From Amycolatopsis tucumanensis (GTDB lineage Bacteria > Actinomycetota > Actinomycetes > Mycobacteriales > Pseudonocardiaceae), in assembly GCF_021654135.1 (NCBI RefSeq), contig NZ_JAKGSD010000001.1, positions 372,001 to 436,000 of the forward strand: DNA of 64,000 bases. Reading direction: 5' to 3'. Every line of letters begins with the position of its first letter. Position 1 is the first letter of the stretch. Below the pieces are notes generated by a model that was not told the origin of the DNA, did not search any database, and saw only the letters and a list, made by a program, of their open reading frames with translations. Below are positions 7,825 through 16,529 of this stretch, in pieces. The position numbers were made by a program, and so were the translations under genes.

Positions 7825-8614
7825 CGACATCCTCGCCGGCCCGCGCAGACGCAAGATCCCCGAGGTCGTGGCGGAGCGCGGGCTGGTGCTCGAGGAACCG
7901 GGAAGCGGTTTCTGCGGCGCGGTGGTCCGGTTCGAGCACGGCAACGTCGTGCTGGAGGACCGCCACGGCCGCCACCGCGTCTTCCCGCTGGAGCCCGCCG
8001 GGTTCCTGCTCGAAGGCAAGCCGGTGACGCTGGTGCGGCCGAAGGCCGCCCCGCCGTCACCGGCTTCGGCGCGTTCGGCGTCCGGGTCGGTGAAGGTGCA
8101 GGGGCTGCGGGCCCGCACCGCGCGCGACTCGCGCATCTGGGTCGAGGGCAAGCACGACGCCGAACTGGTGGAACGCGTGTGGGGGCACGACCTGCGCGTC
8201 GAGGGCGTCGTCGTGGAGCCGCTGGACGGTGTGGACGTGCTGGCCGAGGCGATCGAGGAGTTCGGCACCGGCCCCGGCAGGCGGCTGGGCGTCCTGGTCG
8301 ACCACCTGGTGCCGGGCAGCAAGGAATCCCGCCTGGTGGACGCGATCCGCGACGAGCACGTGCTGGTCACCGGCCACCCCTACGTCGACGTGTGGCAGGC
8401 GGTGAAACCGTCCGCGGTCGGCATCCGGGAATGGCCGGTGGTGCCGCGCGGCACGCCGTGGAAGGAGGGCGTGTGCGCGGCGCTGGGCTGGGGCGAGACC
8501 TACGAGGGCTGGCAGCGGGTGCTGGCCGCGGTGAGCAGCTTCCGCGACCTGGAGACGCCCCTGATCGGCGCCGTCGAGCGGCTGATCGACTTCGTGACCG
8601 ACCCGGAAGGCTGA
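7805..8614 (+). CDS. DUF3097 family protein
   Basis: A 269-residue conserved actinobacterial protein of unknown function, cytoplasmic. The family start VRSHSYDDILAGPRRRK supports GTG 7805. The core includes DSRIWVEGKHDAELVERVWG and LGVLVDHLVPGSKESRL, which resemble a Toprim-like acidic fold (E...DH...). No catalytic role is established. The gene overlaps the exporter by 20 bases, suggesting coupled translation, although the family is usually found outside drug-exporter contexts. Confidence 0.85.
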   Translation: MRSHSYDDILAGPRRRKIPEVVAERGLVLEEPGSGFCGAVVRFEHGNVVLEDRHGRHRVFPLEPAGFLLEGKPVTLVRPKAAPPSPASARSASGSVKVQGLRARTARDSRIWVEGKHDAELVERVWGHDLRVEGVVVEPLDGVDVLAEAIEEFGTGPGRRLGVLVDHLVPGSKESRLVDAIRDEHVLVTGHPYVDVWQAVKPSAVGIREWPVVPRGTPWKEGVCAALGWGETYEGWQRVLAAVSSFRDLETPLIGAVERLIDFVTDPEG

Positions 8615-8689
8615 ATCCGGCAGGTCACGCGGAGATCACTTCGGGTTGTCCGCTGGTCGCGAGCGGTCACCTTCTGCCACGATGGGCGC

Positions 8690-9121
8690 ATGACACCGGC
8701 GCTCGTCTGGCTGATCGTCGCCATCGTCCTGATGGCCGCCGAAGTGCTGTCCGGCGACTTCTTCCTGCTGATGCTCGGCCTCGGCGCGTTGTTCGGGGCC
8801 GGCGCGGCGCTGCTCACCGGCAACATCGTCGTCGACGCGGTCGTGTTCGCGATCGCGTCCGGCGCGCTGATCTTCCTGGCCCGGCCCGCGCTCAAGCGCC
8901 GGTTCCTCACCGGGACGGGTCACCGCACCAACACCGAGGCCCTGATCGGCGCCAGGGCCGTGGTCGTGTCCGTTGTGGACGGCCACTCCGGGCGTGTCAA
9001 GCTGGCCGGCGACGTGTGGTCCGCACGGTCCATCGCCGACGGTCAGCGAATCGAACCCGGCACGACCGTGACCGTGGTAGAGATAGCGGGCGCCACGGCC
9101 GTGGTGGCGCCCGAGCCGTAA
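8690..9121 (+). CDS. NfeD family membrane protein
   Basis: A 143-residue short NfeD protein (class 1b). Two transmembrane hairpin regions lie at about 1-38 and 42-66, followed by a C-terminal OB-fold domain (about 80-140; TEALIGARAVVVSVVDGHSG, DVWSARSIADGQRIEPGT). NfeD proteins partner stomatin-like SPFH proteins, and one follows 28 bp downstream. Together they are thought to organise membrane microdomains. The ATG at 8690 is the only good start. Confidence 0.92.
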   Translation: MTPALVWLIVAIVLMAAEVLSGDFFLLMLGLGALFGAGAALLTGNIVVDAVVFAIASGALIFLARPALKRRFLTGTGHRTNTEALIGARAVVVSVVDGHSGRVKLAGDVWSARSIADGQRIEPGTTVTVVEIAGATAVVAPEP

Positions 9122-9149
9122 CCACAACCTGCATATCGGGAGAGCGATC

Positions 9150-10523
9150 TTGGGAACCGCAGCGATCATTGTTGTCGCGGTCATCGCCCTGTTCGTGATC
9201 GTGACGATCGCGAAGGCGATCATGGTGGTCCCGCAGGCCCAGGCCGCGGTGATCGAGCGGCTGGGCAGATTCAAGTCGGTCGCCTCGCCCGGCCTGAACT
9301 TCCTGGTGCCGTTCCTGGACAAGGTGCGGGCCCGCATCGACCTGCGCGAGCAGGTCGTGTCGTTCCCGCCGCAGCCGGTGATCACCGAGGACAACCTGAC
9401 GGTGTCCATCGACACGGTCGTCTACTTCCAGGTGACCGACGCGCGCGCCGCGGTGTACGAGATCTCCAACTACATCGTCGGTGTCGAGCAGCTGACCACC
9501 ACGACGCTGCGCAACGTGGTCGGCGGCATGACGCTGGAGCAGGCGCTGACCTCCCGCGACCAGATCAACAACCAGCTGCGCGGCGTGCTCGACGACGCCA
9601 CCGGCCGGTGGGGCATCCGCGTGGCGCGGGTCGAGCTCAAGGCGATCGACCCGCCGCCGTCCATCCAGGACTCGATGGAGAAGCAGATGCGCGCCGACCG
9701 GGAGAAGCGCGCGATGATCCTCAACGCCGAAGGTCAGCGGGAAGCGCAGATCAAGACGGCGGAGGGGCAGAAGCAGTCGCAGATCCTCGCCGCGGAGGGC
9801 GCCAAGCAGGCCACCATCATGGCGGCCGAGGCGGAGCGGCAGTCGCGGATCCTGCGGGCGCAGGGTGAGCGCGCGGCCCGCTACCTGCAGGCGCAGGGCC
9901 AGGCCAAGGCGATCGAGAAGGTGTTCGCCGCGGTGAAGGCGGGCAAGCCGACGCCGGAGGTGCTGGCCTACCAGTACCTGCAGACGCTGCCGCAGATGGC
10001 GCAGGGCGACGCGAACAAGGTGTGGCTGGTGCCCAGCGACTACGGCAACGCGCTGCAGCAGTTCGCCCGGGCGTTCGCCAAGCAGGACGCCGACGGCGTG
10101 TTCCGGTACGAGCCGGCCGAAACCGACGGGGCCGAGCCGCCCACTCTGGACGACGAAGAGGTCGCCAGCTGGTTCGACACCTCCACCGACCCGCGGATCG
10201 CCGAGGCGGTGCGCGAGGCCGAGGCGGTGGCGCGGCAGGAGGTGCCCGGCCCGCTGTCGCACCAGCCGCAGCCGCCGGCCCCGCAGGCGACCAGCGCGCT
10301 GCGCGGCAACCCGGTGACCGAGGAGGCGCAGGAGGCGCCGGCCGTGGAGCCCCCGGTGGCGCCGGAGCCGATCTCACCGCCGACCACGCCGCAACCGCAG
10401 TTCCCCACGGCGGGCGGACAGCAGGGCCAGCTGCCGACCCGCAGCCCGGGCCAGCACTACGGCAACCCGCCGCGGCCGCAGTACCCGCCGCAGCAGCCGC
10501 CACCCGCGCCGCCGCAGCAGTAG
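9150..10523 (+). CDS. SPFH/stomatin-like membrane scaffold protein (QmcA type)
   Basis: A 457-residue SPFH protein. There is one N-terminal membrane helix (about 4-23), then the SPFH/band 7 domain (about 24-200; QAAVIERLGRFKSVASPGLN, IDLREQVVSFPPQPVITEDN). A coiled-coil rich in Ala, Gln and Glu follows (about 185-275). The C-terminal 130 residues are disordered and Pro/Gln-rich, a feature beyond the usual family length of about 300-400. It starts at a TTG (9150) with CGGGAGAG upstream. It forms an operon with nfeD and is closed by a strong terminator. Confidence 0.92.
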   Translation: MGTAAIIVVAVIALFVIVTIAKAIMVVPQAQAAVIERLGRFKSVASPGLNFLVPFLDKVRARIDLREQVVSFPPQPVITEDNLTVSIDTVVYFQVTDARAAVYEISNYIVGVEQLTTTTLRNVVGGMTLEQALTSRDQINNQLRGVLDDATGRWGIRVARVELKAIDPPPSIQDSMEKQMRADREKRAMILNAEGQREAQIKTAEGQKQSQILAAEGAKQATIMAAEAERQSRILRAQGERAARYLQAQGQAKAIEKVFAAVKAGKPTPEVLAYQYLQTLPQMAQGDANKVWLVPSDYGNALQQFARAFAKQDADGVFRYEPAETDGAEPPTLDDEEVASWFDTSTDPRIAEAVREAEAVARQEVPGPLSHQPQPPAPQATSALRGNPVTEEAQEAPAVEPPVAPEPISPPTTPQPQFPTAGGQQGQLPTRSPGQHYGNPPRPQYPPQQPPPAPPQQ

Positions 10524-10531
10524 TCCCACTC

Positions 10532-10563
10532 GGGGCCGCACCGGATCCGGTGCGGCCCCTTTT
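10532..10563 (+). terminator. Rho-independent terminator after the SPFH gene
   Basis: A perfect 28-base palindrome (arms GGGGCCGCACCGGA and its complement, 10532-10559) is followed by TTTT (10560-10563), nine bases after the SPFH stop codon. Confidence 0.9.
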
Positions 10564-10645
10564 CTATTGCCCCCATCCGCGGACCTGGTGCCACGCTTGG
10601 CGGGGCGTGGTCTCCGGCCGGTGGGCCGGGTGTCATCCTGGAGTC

Positions 10646-10858
10646 GTGAGCGAAGAGCCCGCGCCCGCCGCGCAACGGCGGCGCCTGTTGTGGGGGTCGG
10701 TGCTGGCCACCGTGGTGGCACTGGCGATCCTCGTGCCCGGACTGGCCGGGGCGCTGGGCGCCCGGTCGAACTGGCTGCCCTACGGGATCGCCCTCGCCGT
10801 GCTCGCCGCGCTCGGCTGGTACCAGTGGGTCAGCGCCGGTAGACCGCGTCGTCGGTGA
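10646..10858 (+). CDS. Small two-helix membrane protein
   Basis: A 70-residue protein from GTG 10646 with GGAG at 10640-10643. A basic start (AAQRRRLLWG) leads to two hydrophobic helices (about 16-37 and 44-61), and the end is GRPRRR. It is not assigned to a family. The last 29 bases overlap the 3' end of the convergent MHS transporter gene. Confidence 0.6.
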   Translation: MSEEPAPAAQRRRLLWGSVLATVVALAILVPGLAGALGARSNWLPYGIALAVLAALGWYQWVSAGRPRRR

Positions 10859-12173
10859 TGTCGGCTCGCGAGCGGTCCTTCAGCAGCGCCACGCAGACGA
10901 TCGTGACCACCGCCGAGAGCACCACGTAGGCCGAGATCGAGTACGGCGTCCCGGTGGTGTGCAGCAGCCAGGTCGCCAGCAGCGGCGCCGGGCCGCCCGC
11001 GAACACCGACGCCAGCTGGTAGCCGAGCCCGGCGCCGCCGTAGCGCAGGTGCGTCGGGAAGCTCTCGCCGATCAACGCGGCCTGCGGCCCGTACTGCATG
11101 GCGTGCGGGATCATCGACACCACGACCGCGACGAAGATCAGCACCTCGCCGCCGTTCTTCAGCACCGCGAAGTACGGGAACGCCAGCAGCCCGGTCAGCA
11201 CCGCCCCGGTCAGGTACACCCGTTTGCGGCCGATCCGGTCGGACAGCTGCGAGAACCACAGGATCAGCGCCAGCTCCACCGCCGCACCGAGCAGGACGGC
11301 GTTGAGCACGAACGTCTTCGAGTAACCGTGCTCGGCGACCACGTACACCAGCACGTAGCTGGTGTAGAGGTAGAACGGCATCTGCTCGCTGAACCGCAAC
11401 CCGGCCGAGAGCAGGATCTCCCGCCAGTGGTGCTTCACCGCGTCGGCCACCGGGCTGCGCGAAGTCCGCTTCTGCGCCACGACCTTGGCGAACATCGGGG
11501 TCTCCAGGATGCGCAGCCGGATCACCAGTCCGACGGCGACGAGCAGCAGGCTGGCCAGGAACGGCAGCCGCCAGCCCCACGAGTCGAACGCCTCCTCCGG
11601 CAGCACCGCGGACAGCAGGGTCATGCCGCCGGTGCCGAGCACGAGCCCGACCGGCACACCGACCTGCGCGAAGCTGCCGAGCAGCCCGCGCTTGCGCTGA
11701 TCGCCCCACTCCATGGCGAGCAGCACCGAGCCGCTCCACTCGCCGCCGATCGCGATGCCCTGGATCAGCCGCAGCGTCACCAGGATCAGCGGCGCGGCGA
11801 TCCCGATGGTGGCCGCGCCGGGCAGCACCCCGACCACGCCCGAGGCGATGCCCATCATCAGCAGCGTGACCACGAGCGTGGTCTTGCGGCCGATCCGGTC
11901 GCCCCAGTAGCCGAAGATCGCCGCGCCGATCGGCCGCGCGGCGAAGCCGACGGCGTAGGTGGCGAAGGACTGCATCGCCCCCGCGTAGCTGGAGGAGGCG
12001 GGGAAGAACAGCTGCGGGAAGATCAGCGCCGCGGCCGTGTTGTAGAGGAAGAAGTCGTACCACTCGATGGTCGTGCCGATGGCGCTGGCGAAGGCCGCGC
12101 GCCGCACCTGGGTGGTCTTCTGGCTGGTCTGTGCCTGGAGAACGGTGTCCGCTTCGTCGCGTCCGAGGACCAT
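10830..12173 (-). CDS. MHS-family metabolite:proton symporter
   Basis: A 447-residue 12-TM MFS transporter of the metabolite:H+ symporter family (ShiA/KgtP/ProP relatives). It importantly shows the family opening ASAIGTTIEWYDFFLYNTAA, motif A GYWGDRIGRKTTL, GGEWSGSVLLAMEW and SDRIGRKRVYL. The substrate is probably a carboxylate or similar small metabolite. The ATG (complement 12171-12173) has AGGAGG eight bases upstream. It is divergent from a TetR gene, its probable regulator. Confidence 0.9.
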   Translation of the reverse strand: MVLGRDEADTVLQAQTSQKTTQVRRAAFASAIGTTIEWYDFFLYNTAAALIFPQLFFPASSSYAGAMQSFATYAVGFAARPIGAAIFGYWGDRIGRKTTLVVTLLMMGIASGVVGVLPGAATIGIAAPLILVTLRLIQGIAIGGEWSGSVLLAMEWGDQRKRGLLGSFAQVGVPVGLVLGTGGMTLLSAVLPEEAFDSWGWRLPFLASLLLVAVGLVIRLRILETPMFAKVVAQKRTSRSPVADAVKHHWREILLSAGLRFSEQMPFYLYTSYVLVYVVAEHGYSKTFVLNAVLLGAAVELALILWFSQLSDRIGRKRVYLTGAVLTGLLAFPYFAVLKNGGEVLIFVAVVVSMIPHAMQYGPQAALIGESFPTHLRYGGAGLGYQLASVFAGGPAPLLATWLLHTTGTPYSISAYVVLSAVVTIVCVALLKDRSRADITDDAVYRR

Positions 12174-12310
12174 GCCGCCGAGCCTCCTGTGATCGGCTTC
12201 ACTTCCCGAAGACGATCCCTCACCGGAGTGACGATGTCCAGAGGCAGACCGGAAATCACCACCGTTCGCCGCGTTCCGGCGGTACCTCACGAAGCTCTAC
12301 GATGCGCCGC

Positions 12311-12877
12311 ATGACGGAACCGAGGCCGCTGCGCGCCGACGCCCGCCGCAACCGGGCGCGCGTGCTGGCCGCCGCCGAGACGGTGTTCGCCGCGAGGGGC
12401 ACCGGCGCGCCGACCGAGGAGGTCGCGCGGGAGGCGGGCGTGGGCATCGGGACCGTGTTCCGGCACTTCCCGACGAAGGAGGCGCTGCTGGAGGCGGTGC
12501 TGGCGGACCGGATGCGCCGGTTCGCCGAGGAGGCGCAGTCCTTCGCCGCCGCGGCCGATCCGGAGAGCGCTTTCTTCGGATTCCTCGCGCGCTGGGCGGA
12601 GGTGTCCGCGGCGAAGAACGCCTACGCCGACGCGCTGGCCGCGGCCGGGGCCGAGGTGCCCCGGCTCGCCGCGGAGGTCGGTGCGAAGGTACGGGACGCG
12701 CTGGGCGCGTTGCTGTCGCGGGCGCAGCAGGCGGGCGCGGTGCGCGAGGACGTGGGGGTCGCCGAGCTGATCGCGTTGATGGTCGGCGCCTCCCGCGCGG
12801 CCGAGCACGTCGGCGACGACGCCGGGCTGCGCGCCCGCACGCTGGGGATCGTCTTCGACGGGTTGCGTCCCCGCTGA
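12311..12877 (+). CDS. TetR family transcriptional regulator
   Basis: A 188-residue TetR repressor. The DNA-binding domain is at about 10-55 (RADARRNRARVLAAAETVF, EEVAREAGVGIGTVFRHFPT). The ligand-binding domain is the short TetR_C type seen in many actinobacterial regulators. Two ATGs are possible (12302, 12311); the second gives the usual family N-terminus. No strong Shine-Dalgarno is visible. It is divergent from the MHS transporter gene and abuts the convergent SGNH gene with no gap (TGA then TCA). Confidence 0.87.
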   Translation: MTEPRPLRADARRNRARVLAAAETVFAARGTGAPTEEVAREAGVGIGTVFRHFPTKEALLEAVLADRMRRFAEEAQSFAAAADPESAFFGFLARWAEVSAAKNAYADALAAAGAEVPRLAAEVGAKVRDALGALLSRAQQAGAVREDVGVAELIALMVGASRAAEHVGDDAGLRARTLGIVFDGLRPR

Positions 12878-13636
12878 TCAGTCCAGCGGCAGCAGCACCG
12901 GTCGTTTCGCGGACAGGGTGTCGCCGGAGGACTCGCCACGCAGGCGGCGGCCGATCCAGGGCAACACGTGTTCCCGTCCCCACTGCAGGTTCTCCGCGCG
13001 CTGCCGCCGCCGGTCCACCAGCTCCCGCGGCCCGAGCGCGGCGGGGGAGAGGTCGTGCGGCCGGCCGAGCACGTCGAGCACGGCGATCGCGACCTCGGTG
13101 TGGCCCAGCGCGTTGAGGTGCAGCCGGTCGGCCGACCACAGGCGCCGGTCGCGCAGCTGCCGCATGCCCCACATGTCCACCACGTGCGCGCCGTGCCGGG
13201 CGGCGATGACGCGGGTGTGCTCGTTGTAGATCGCGGTGCGGCCGCGCAGCTTCCGGAACACCGGGTCCTCGGCGCCGTCCACCCCGGTGAACAGCAGCAC
13301 GGTGGCGCCGGTCTTGGCGAGCCGCTCGACGGCGTTCTCGAACCGCGCGGCGAGGGCGTCGATGTCGGCCTTGGGGCGCAGCAGGTCGTTGCCGCCCGCG
13401 TAGATGGACACCAGGTCGGGCTGCAGCGCCAGTGCCGGTTCGAGCTGCTCGGCGAGCACCTGGTCGAGCAGCCGTCCGCGGATCGCGAGGTTGGCGTAGC
13501 GGAACCCGGGGTCGGCGGCCGCCAGCTGCTCGGCCACCCGGTCGGCCCAGCCCCGCACGCCGTTCGGGCGCGCGGGGTCTTCGTCGCCGACGCCCTCGGT
13601 GAAGGAGTCGCCGAGGGCCACGAAACGCTTGTACAT
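12878..13636 (-). CDS. SGNH/GDSL-family hydrolase
   Basis: A 252-residue SGNH esterase/lipase-like enzyme without a signal peptide. Block I is GDSFTEGVGDE at about 9-19 (Ser11). Gly is in AIRGRLL, block III is GGND, and the late D-x-x-H is DRLHLN. This subfamily is common in actinobacteria next to core genes. ATG (complement 13634-13636) is preferred over GTG 13645. The biological substrate is unknown. Confidence 0.88.
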   Translation of the reverse strand: MYKRFVALGDSFTEGVGDEDPARPNGVRGWADRVAEQLAAADPGFRYANLAIRGRLLDQVLAEQLEPALALQPDLVSIYAGGNDLLRPKADIDALAARFENAVERLAKTGATVLLFTGVDGAEDPVFRKLRGRTAIYNEHTRVIAARHGAHVVDMWGMRQLRDRRLWSADRLHLNALGHTEVAIAVLDVLGRPHDLSPAALGPRELVDRRRQRAENLQWGREHVLPWIGRRLRGESSGDTLSAKRPVLLPLD

Positions 13637-13646
13637 GCTCAGCACT

Positions 13647-14555
13647 TTAGGCGACCGTTCCGGACGGCCCGAGACCGTGCACCGTGCCGGCCGCGACCGC
13701 GCCGAGTTTGTCCGGGTTGGCCACGTTGTGCAGTGTGGTGATGCGGCCTTCGGCGTCGAAGTCGAAGGTGACCGTGGCCAGCACGCGGTCCGGGCCGCGG
13801 AAGACGAGCCCGGGGCCGCCGTTGATCTCGGTCAGTTCCGTGACCACGTCCGCGGGCGCGACACCCTGGTAGGTGACGGTGCCGATGGCGGCGAACCAGC
13901 CCGCCACCGTCTCCGCGCCGGTCACCGGGCGCAGGGCCTGGCGGACCTTGCCGCCGCCGTCGGTCCACAGCGTGACGTCCGGGGACAGCAGTTCCATCAG
14001 GGTGTTGACGTCACCGCCGGTCGCGGCGGCGAGGAACCGCTCGGTGACCGCGCGCTGCTTCGCGCGGTCGGCCGGGAACCGCGGGCGGCGGGCTCGCACG
14101 TGCTCGCGCGCCCGGTGCGCGGCCTGCCGCACCGCCGCTTCCGACCGGTCCACCGCCTCGGCGATCTCGGCGTGGCTGAACCCGAACACGTCCTTGAGGA
14201 CGAACACCGCGCGTTCCAGCGGGCTCAGCGTCTCCAGCACCACCAGCATCGCCGTGGACACCGAATCCGCGCCGGTGACCGCGTCCGCGCTGTCGCCAGT
14301 GGTGAGGATCGGCTCCGGCAGCCACGGCCCGACGTAGGTCTCCCGCTGGTGCCGGGCCGAGCGCAGCCGTTCCAGCGCCAGGTTGGACACGATCCGCGCC
14401 AGGTAGGCCTTCGGGTCGGCGACCTGGGAGCGGTCCGCGGCGGACCACTTGATCCACGCGTCCTGCACGACGTCCTCGGCGTCGGCGGCGCTGCCGAGGA
14501 CCCGGTAGGCCACCGCGAACAGCAGGTTGCGGTGCTGGTGGAACGCCTCGGTCAC
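13647..14555 (-). CDS. sigJ: ECF41-type sigma factor SigJ with SnoaL-like C-terminal domain
   Basis: A 302-residue sigma factor: region 2 at about 5-70, region 4 at about 105-155, then a SnoaL-like domain (about 165-300) that acts as a built-in regulatory domain in this family. All three ECF41 signatures are present: WLPEP at 78-82, DGGGK at 199-203 and NPDKL at 280-284. ECF41 factors lack a separate anti-sigma and usually control one adjacent oxidoreductase. Here the start overlaps the stop of an FAD oxidoreductase (ATGA, 14552-14555), matching that rule. Confidence 0.95.
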   Translation of the reverse strand: MTEAFHQHRNLLFAVAYRVLGSAADAEDVVQDAWIKWSAADRSQVADPKAYLARIVSNLALERLRSARHQRETYVGPWLPEPILTTGDSADAVTGADSVSTAMLVVLETLSPLERAVFVLKDVFGFSHAEIAEAVDRSEAAVRQAAHRAREHVRARRPRFPADRAKQRAVTERFLAAATGGDVNTLMELLSPDVTLWTDGGGKVRQALRPVTGAETVAGWFAAIGTVTYQGVAPADVVTELTEINGGPGLVFRGPDRVLATVTFDFDAEGRITTLHNVANPDKLGAVAAGTVHGLGPSGTVA

Positions 14556-15724
14556 CGGGCGCCCCGGGTGAAGCGGCCGCCGCGGGGCCAGAACGCGCCC
14601 GAGGCGGGCATCTTCTTCATGCGCAGGTACGTCGGCCAGGGCGAGGCGGTCACGGTTTCTTTGTACCGGGCGGCGAGCCTGCCGGTGAGGCAGATCCGCC
14701 GCGGGCTGTCGTCGGGGTGGGTGAACTGCACGACGGCGTCGTGGCGGCCTAGGCTGACCGGGGTGTGGTAGTAGCCGAAGCGGAACGGTTTCGGTTCCTT
14801 ACCCGCCAGGGCGCGCAGGATCGACACCGCGGCGTGCACGCCGGTCGGCATCCCGCTCTGGCAGGTGCCGTGCAGGACGCCGTAGCCCTGGCTGATCGCG
14901 GCCGCGTCGCCGACCGCGTGCACGTCCGGGTGCGAGACCGACCGCAGCGTCGCGTCGGTGATCACGCGGCCGCGGTCGTCGACGGCCAGCCCGGCGGCGG
15001 CCGCGAGCGGCGCGGCGCGGGTGCCGCTGGTCCACAGGACGGCGTCGGCGGGAATCGTTTCGCCGCCGGCCAGTTCGACGGCGTCCGGGAGCACCTTGGT
15101 CACCTCCACGCCGGTGCGCACCTCGACGCCCAGCCGCTCGAGCGCGGCGTGGAGGTGGGTCCGGGCCTTGCGGTTCATCGTCGCGCCCGGCTCGCCCCGC
15201 CCCAGCAGGACGACCCGCAGCCGCGGGTGCTGCTCGGCGATCTCGGCGGCCGATTCGACGCCGGTGAGCCCGTTGCCTGCGACCACGACCGTGCCCTGCT
15301 CCAGGCGCGCCAGCAGGCCGGCCAGCACTTCGGCGTCCTCCGGGCTGTTCAGGGTGTGCGCGTGCTCCTCGACGCCCGGCACGGTGACGGTGTCGGCCAC
15401 GCCGCCGAGGGCGTACACCAGCGTGTCGTAGCGCAGCACCCGGTCGTCGTCGACGCGCACGGTCCTGGTGCCCGGGTCGAGCGCGGTGACCCAGCCGCGC
15501 ACGAACCGCGCGCCCGTGCCGTCCAGCAGTTCCGGGATGCTCAGCTCCGCGACCTGTTGCCCGGTGGCGGTCAGGTGCAGCCGCAGCCGCTCGGTGAACA
15601 TCTCGTGCGCGTTCACCAGGGTCACCTCGACGTCGTCGCGGCCCTTCGTGCGTGCCGCGAGCTGGATCGCCGCGGCCGTGCCCGCGTACCCCGCGCCCAG
15701 CACCAGAACCTTGTGGGTGGTCAT
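14552..15724 (-). CDS. NAD(P)/FAD-dependent oxidoreductase (Ndh-like)
   Basis: A 390-residue flavoprotein of the two-dinucleotide-binding fold. It has an N-terminal VLVLGAGYAGTAAAIQLA FAD motif (about 5-22), the NAD(P) motif VVVAGNGLTGVESAAEIAE (about 150-168), and VHAVGDAAAI near 280. It resembles type II NADH dehydrogenase-like reductases. It is the likely target of, and cotranscribed with, sigJ. The ATG is chosen because it has GAGGAGGCGACAACG directly upstream. Confidence 0.9.
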   Translation of the reverse strand: MTTHKVLVLGAGYAGTAAAIQLAARTKGRDDVEVTLVNAHEMFTERLRLHLTATGQQVAELSIPELLDGTGARFVRGWVTALDPGTRTVRVDDDRVLRYDTLVYALGGVADTVTVPGVEEHAHTLNSPEDAEVLAGLLARLEQGTVVVAGNGLTGVESAAEIAEQHPRLRVVLLGRGEPGATMNRKARTHLHAALERLGVEVRTGVEVTKVLPDAVELAGGETIPADAVLWTSGTRAAPLAAAAGLAVDDRGRVITDATLRSVSHPDVHAVGDAAAISQGYGVLHGTCQSGMPTGVHAAVSILRALAGKEPKPFRFGYYHTPVSLGRHDAVVQFTHPDDSPRRICLTGRLAARYKETVTASPWPTYLRMKKMPASGAFWPRGGRFTRGAR

Positions 15725-15811
15725 CGTTGTCGCCTCCTCGTCGGCTGTTGACGACCACGAGATGGGAGGTGCCGGCCCGTTCGTGACATGGCGCGGTGTG
15801 ACGGGCGGCAC

Positions 15812-16324
15812 CTACATGGCTCGGGCCCGGTGTTCGGCGACGTGGACGCGGGTCGCGCAGCGGGTGGAGCAGAACCGGCGGCGGCCGTTGCGGGAGGTGT
15901 CGACGAAGACGAAGTCGCAGCCCTCGCGGGCGCAGGCGCCGATCCGCCCGGCGTCTTCGCACAGCAGGTGGGCCAGCCCGCCCGCGGTGAAGGCCCGGAT
16001 CCGGCGGGTCAGGGTGTCGTCCTCGCCGGCGTAGTGCAGGTGCGCGGGCAAGCCGTCGTGGCGGGAGATGAACGGACGGCACGCGGTTTCCGCCAGCAGC
16101 TCGTTGACCAGGTCGATCCGCCGGTCGGCATCGGGTTCGGCGAACACCGCGCGGATCCGGCGGCCCCACGCCCGCGCCTGGGCCGCTTCGGCTTCGGTGA
16201 GCCGGGTCAGCGACATGCCCGCCTCGCGCATCATCCGCAGCAGCTCGGGCGCGGCGGCGTCCGGCATGTTGACCAGGCCGGCCGCGACCTGCGCGGCCGG
16301 TCCGCCGTAAGGGTTGAAGTGCAC
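15812..16324 (-). CDS. CGNR zinc-finger protein
   Basis: A 170-residue actinobacterial regulator-like protein of the ABATE/CGNR family. The N-terminus VHFNPYGGPAAQVAAGLVN is typical. The C-terminal zinc finger includes CAREGC and RRRFCSTRCATR, where the usual CGNR reads CATR. GTG start at complement 16322-16324. It is transcribed towards the FAD oxidoreductase gene and diverges from a small zinc-ribbon gene. A transcription-factor role is assumed for the family but not proven. Confidence 0.85.
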   Translation of the reverse strand: MHFNPYGGPAAQVAAGLVNMPDAAAPELLRMMREAGMSLTRLTEAEAAQARAWGRRIRAVFAEPDADRRIDLVNELLAETACRPFISRHDGLPAHLHYAGEDDTLTRRIRAFTAGGLAHLLCEDAGRIGACAREGCDFVFVDTSRNGRRRFCSTRCATRVHVAEHRARAM

Positions 16325-16349
16325 TGACCCATTACAGCACGCTGGGGTC

Positions 16350-16529
16350 ATGACCGACGAACGTTGCCCCCGCTGCCAGTGGCCGCTGTCCGAACTGCTC
16401 CGCGCCGGGTCGAGCCACCCGGTGTCGGCAGGGCGCGTCGACTACCGCCGCTGCGTGTGCGGGACCTGGCTGCTCCTCGTCAACGGCGCTCTCGCCGGAG
16501 CCACGCGGGGGCCTAGGATCGGCGCATGA
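16350..16529 (+). CDS. Small zinc-ribbon-like protein
   Basis: A 59-residue protein with CPRC near the start and a later CVC, spaced like a zinc ribbon. The final ATGA (16526-16529) overlaps the patatin start, so the two are probably cotranslated. The function is unknown. Confidence 0.6.
   Translation: MTDERCPRCQWPLSELLRAGSSHPVSAGRVDYRRCVCGTWLLLVNGALAGATRGPRIGA

Noticed and set aside
9132..9139. GCATATCG upstream of the SPFH gene resembles the van promoter box
   Set aside because: A single copy only, without the 11-bp partner, and within 20 bp of a start codon in an unrelated operon.
15725..15811. TGTCACG on the minus strand (15782-15788) as an ECF41 -35 element
   Set aside because: No CGTC lies at the expected spacing of about 16 bp; the nearest is 28 bp away.
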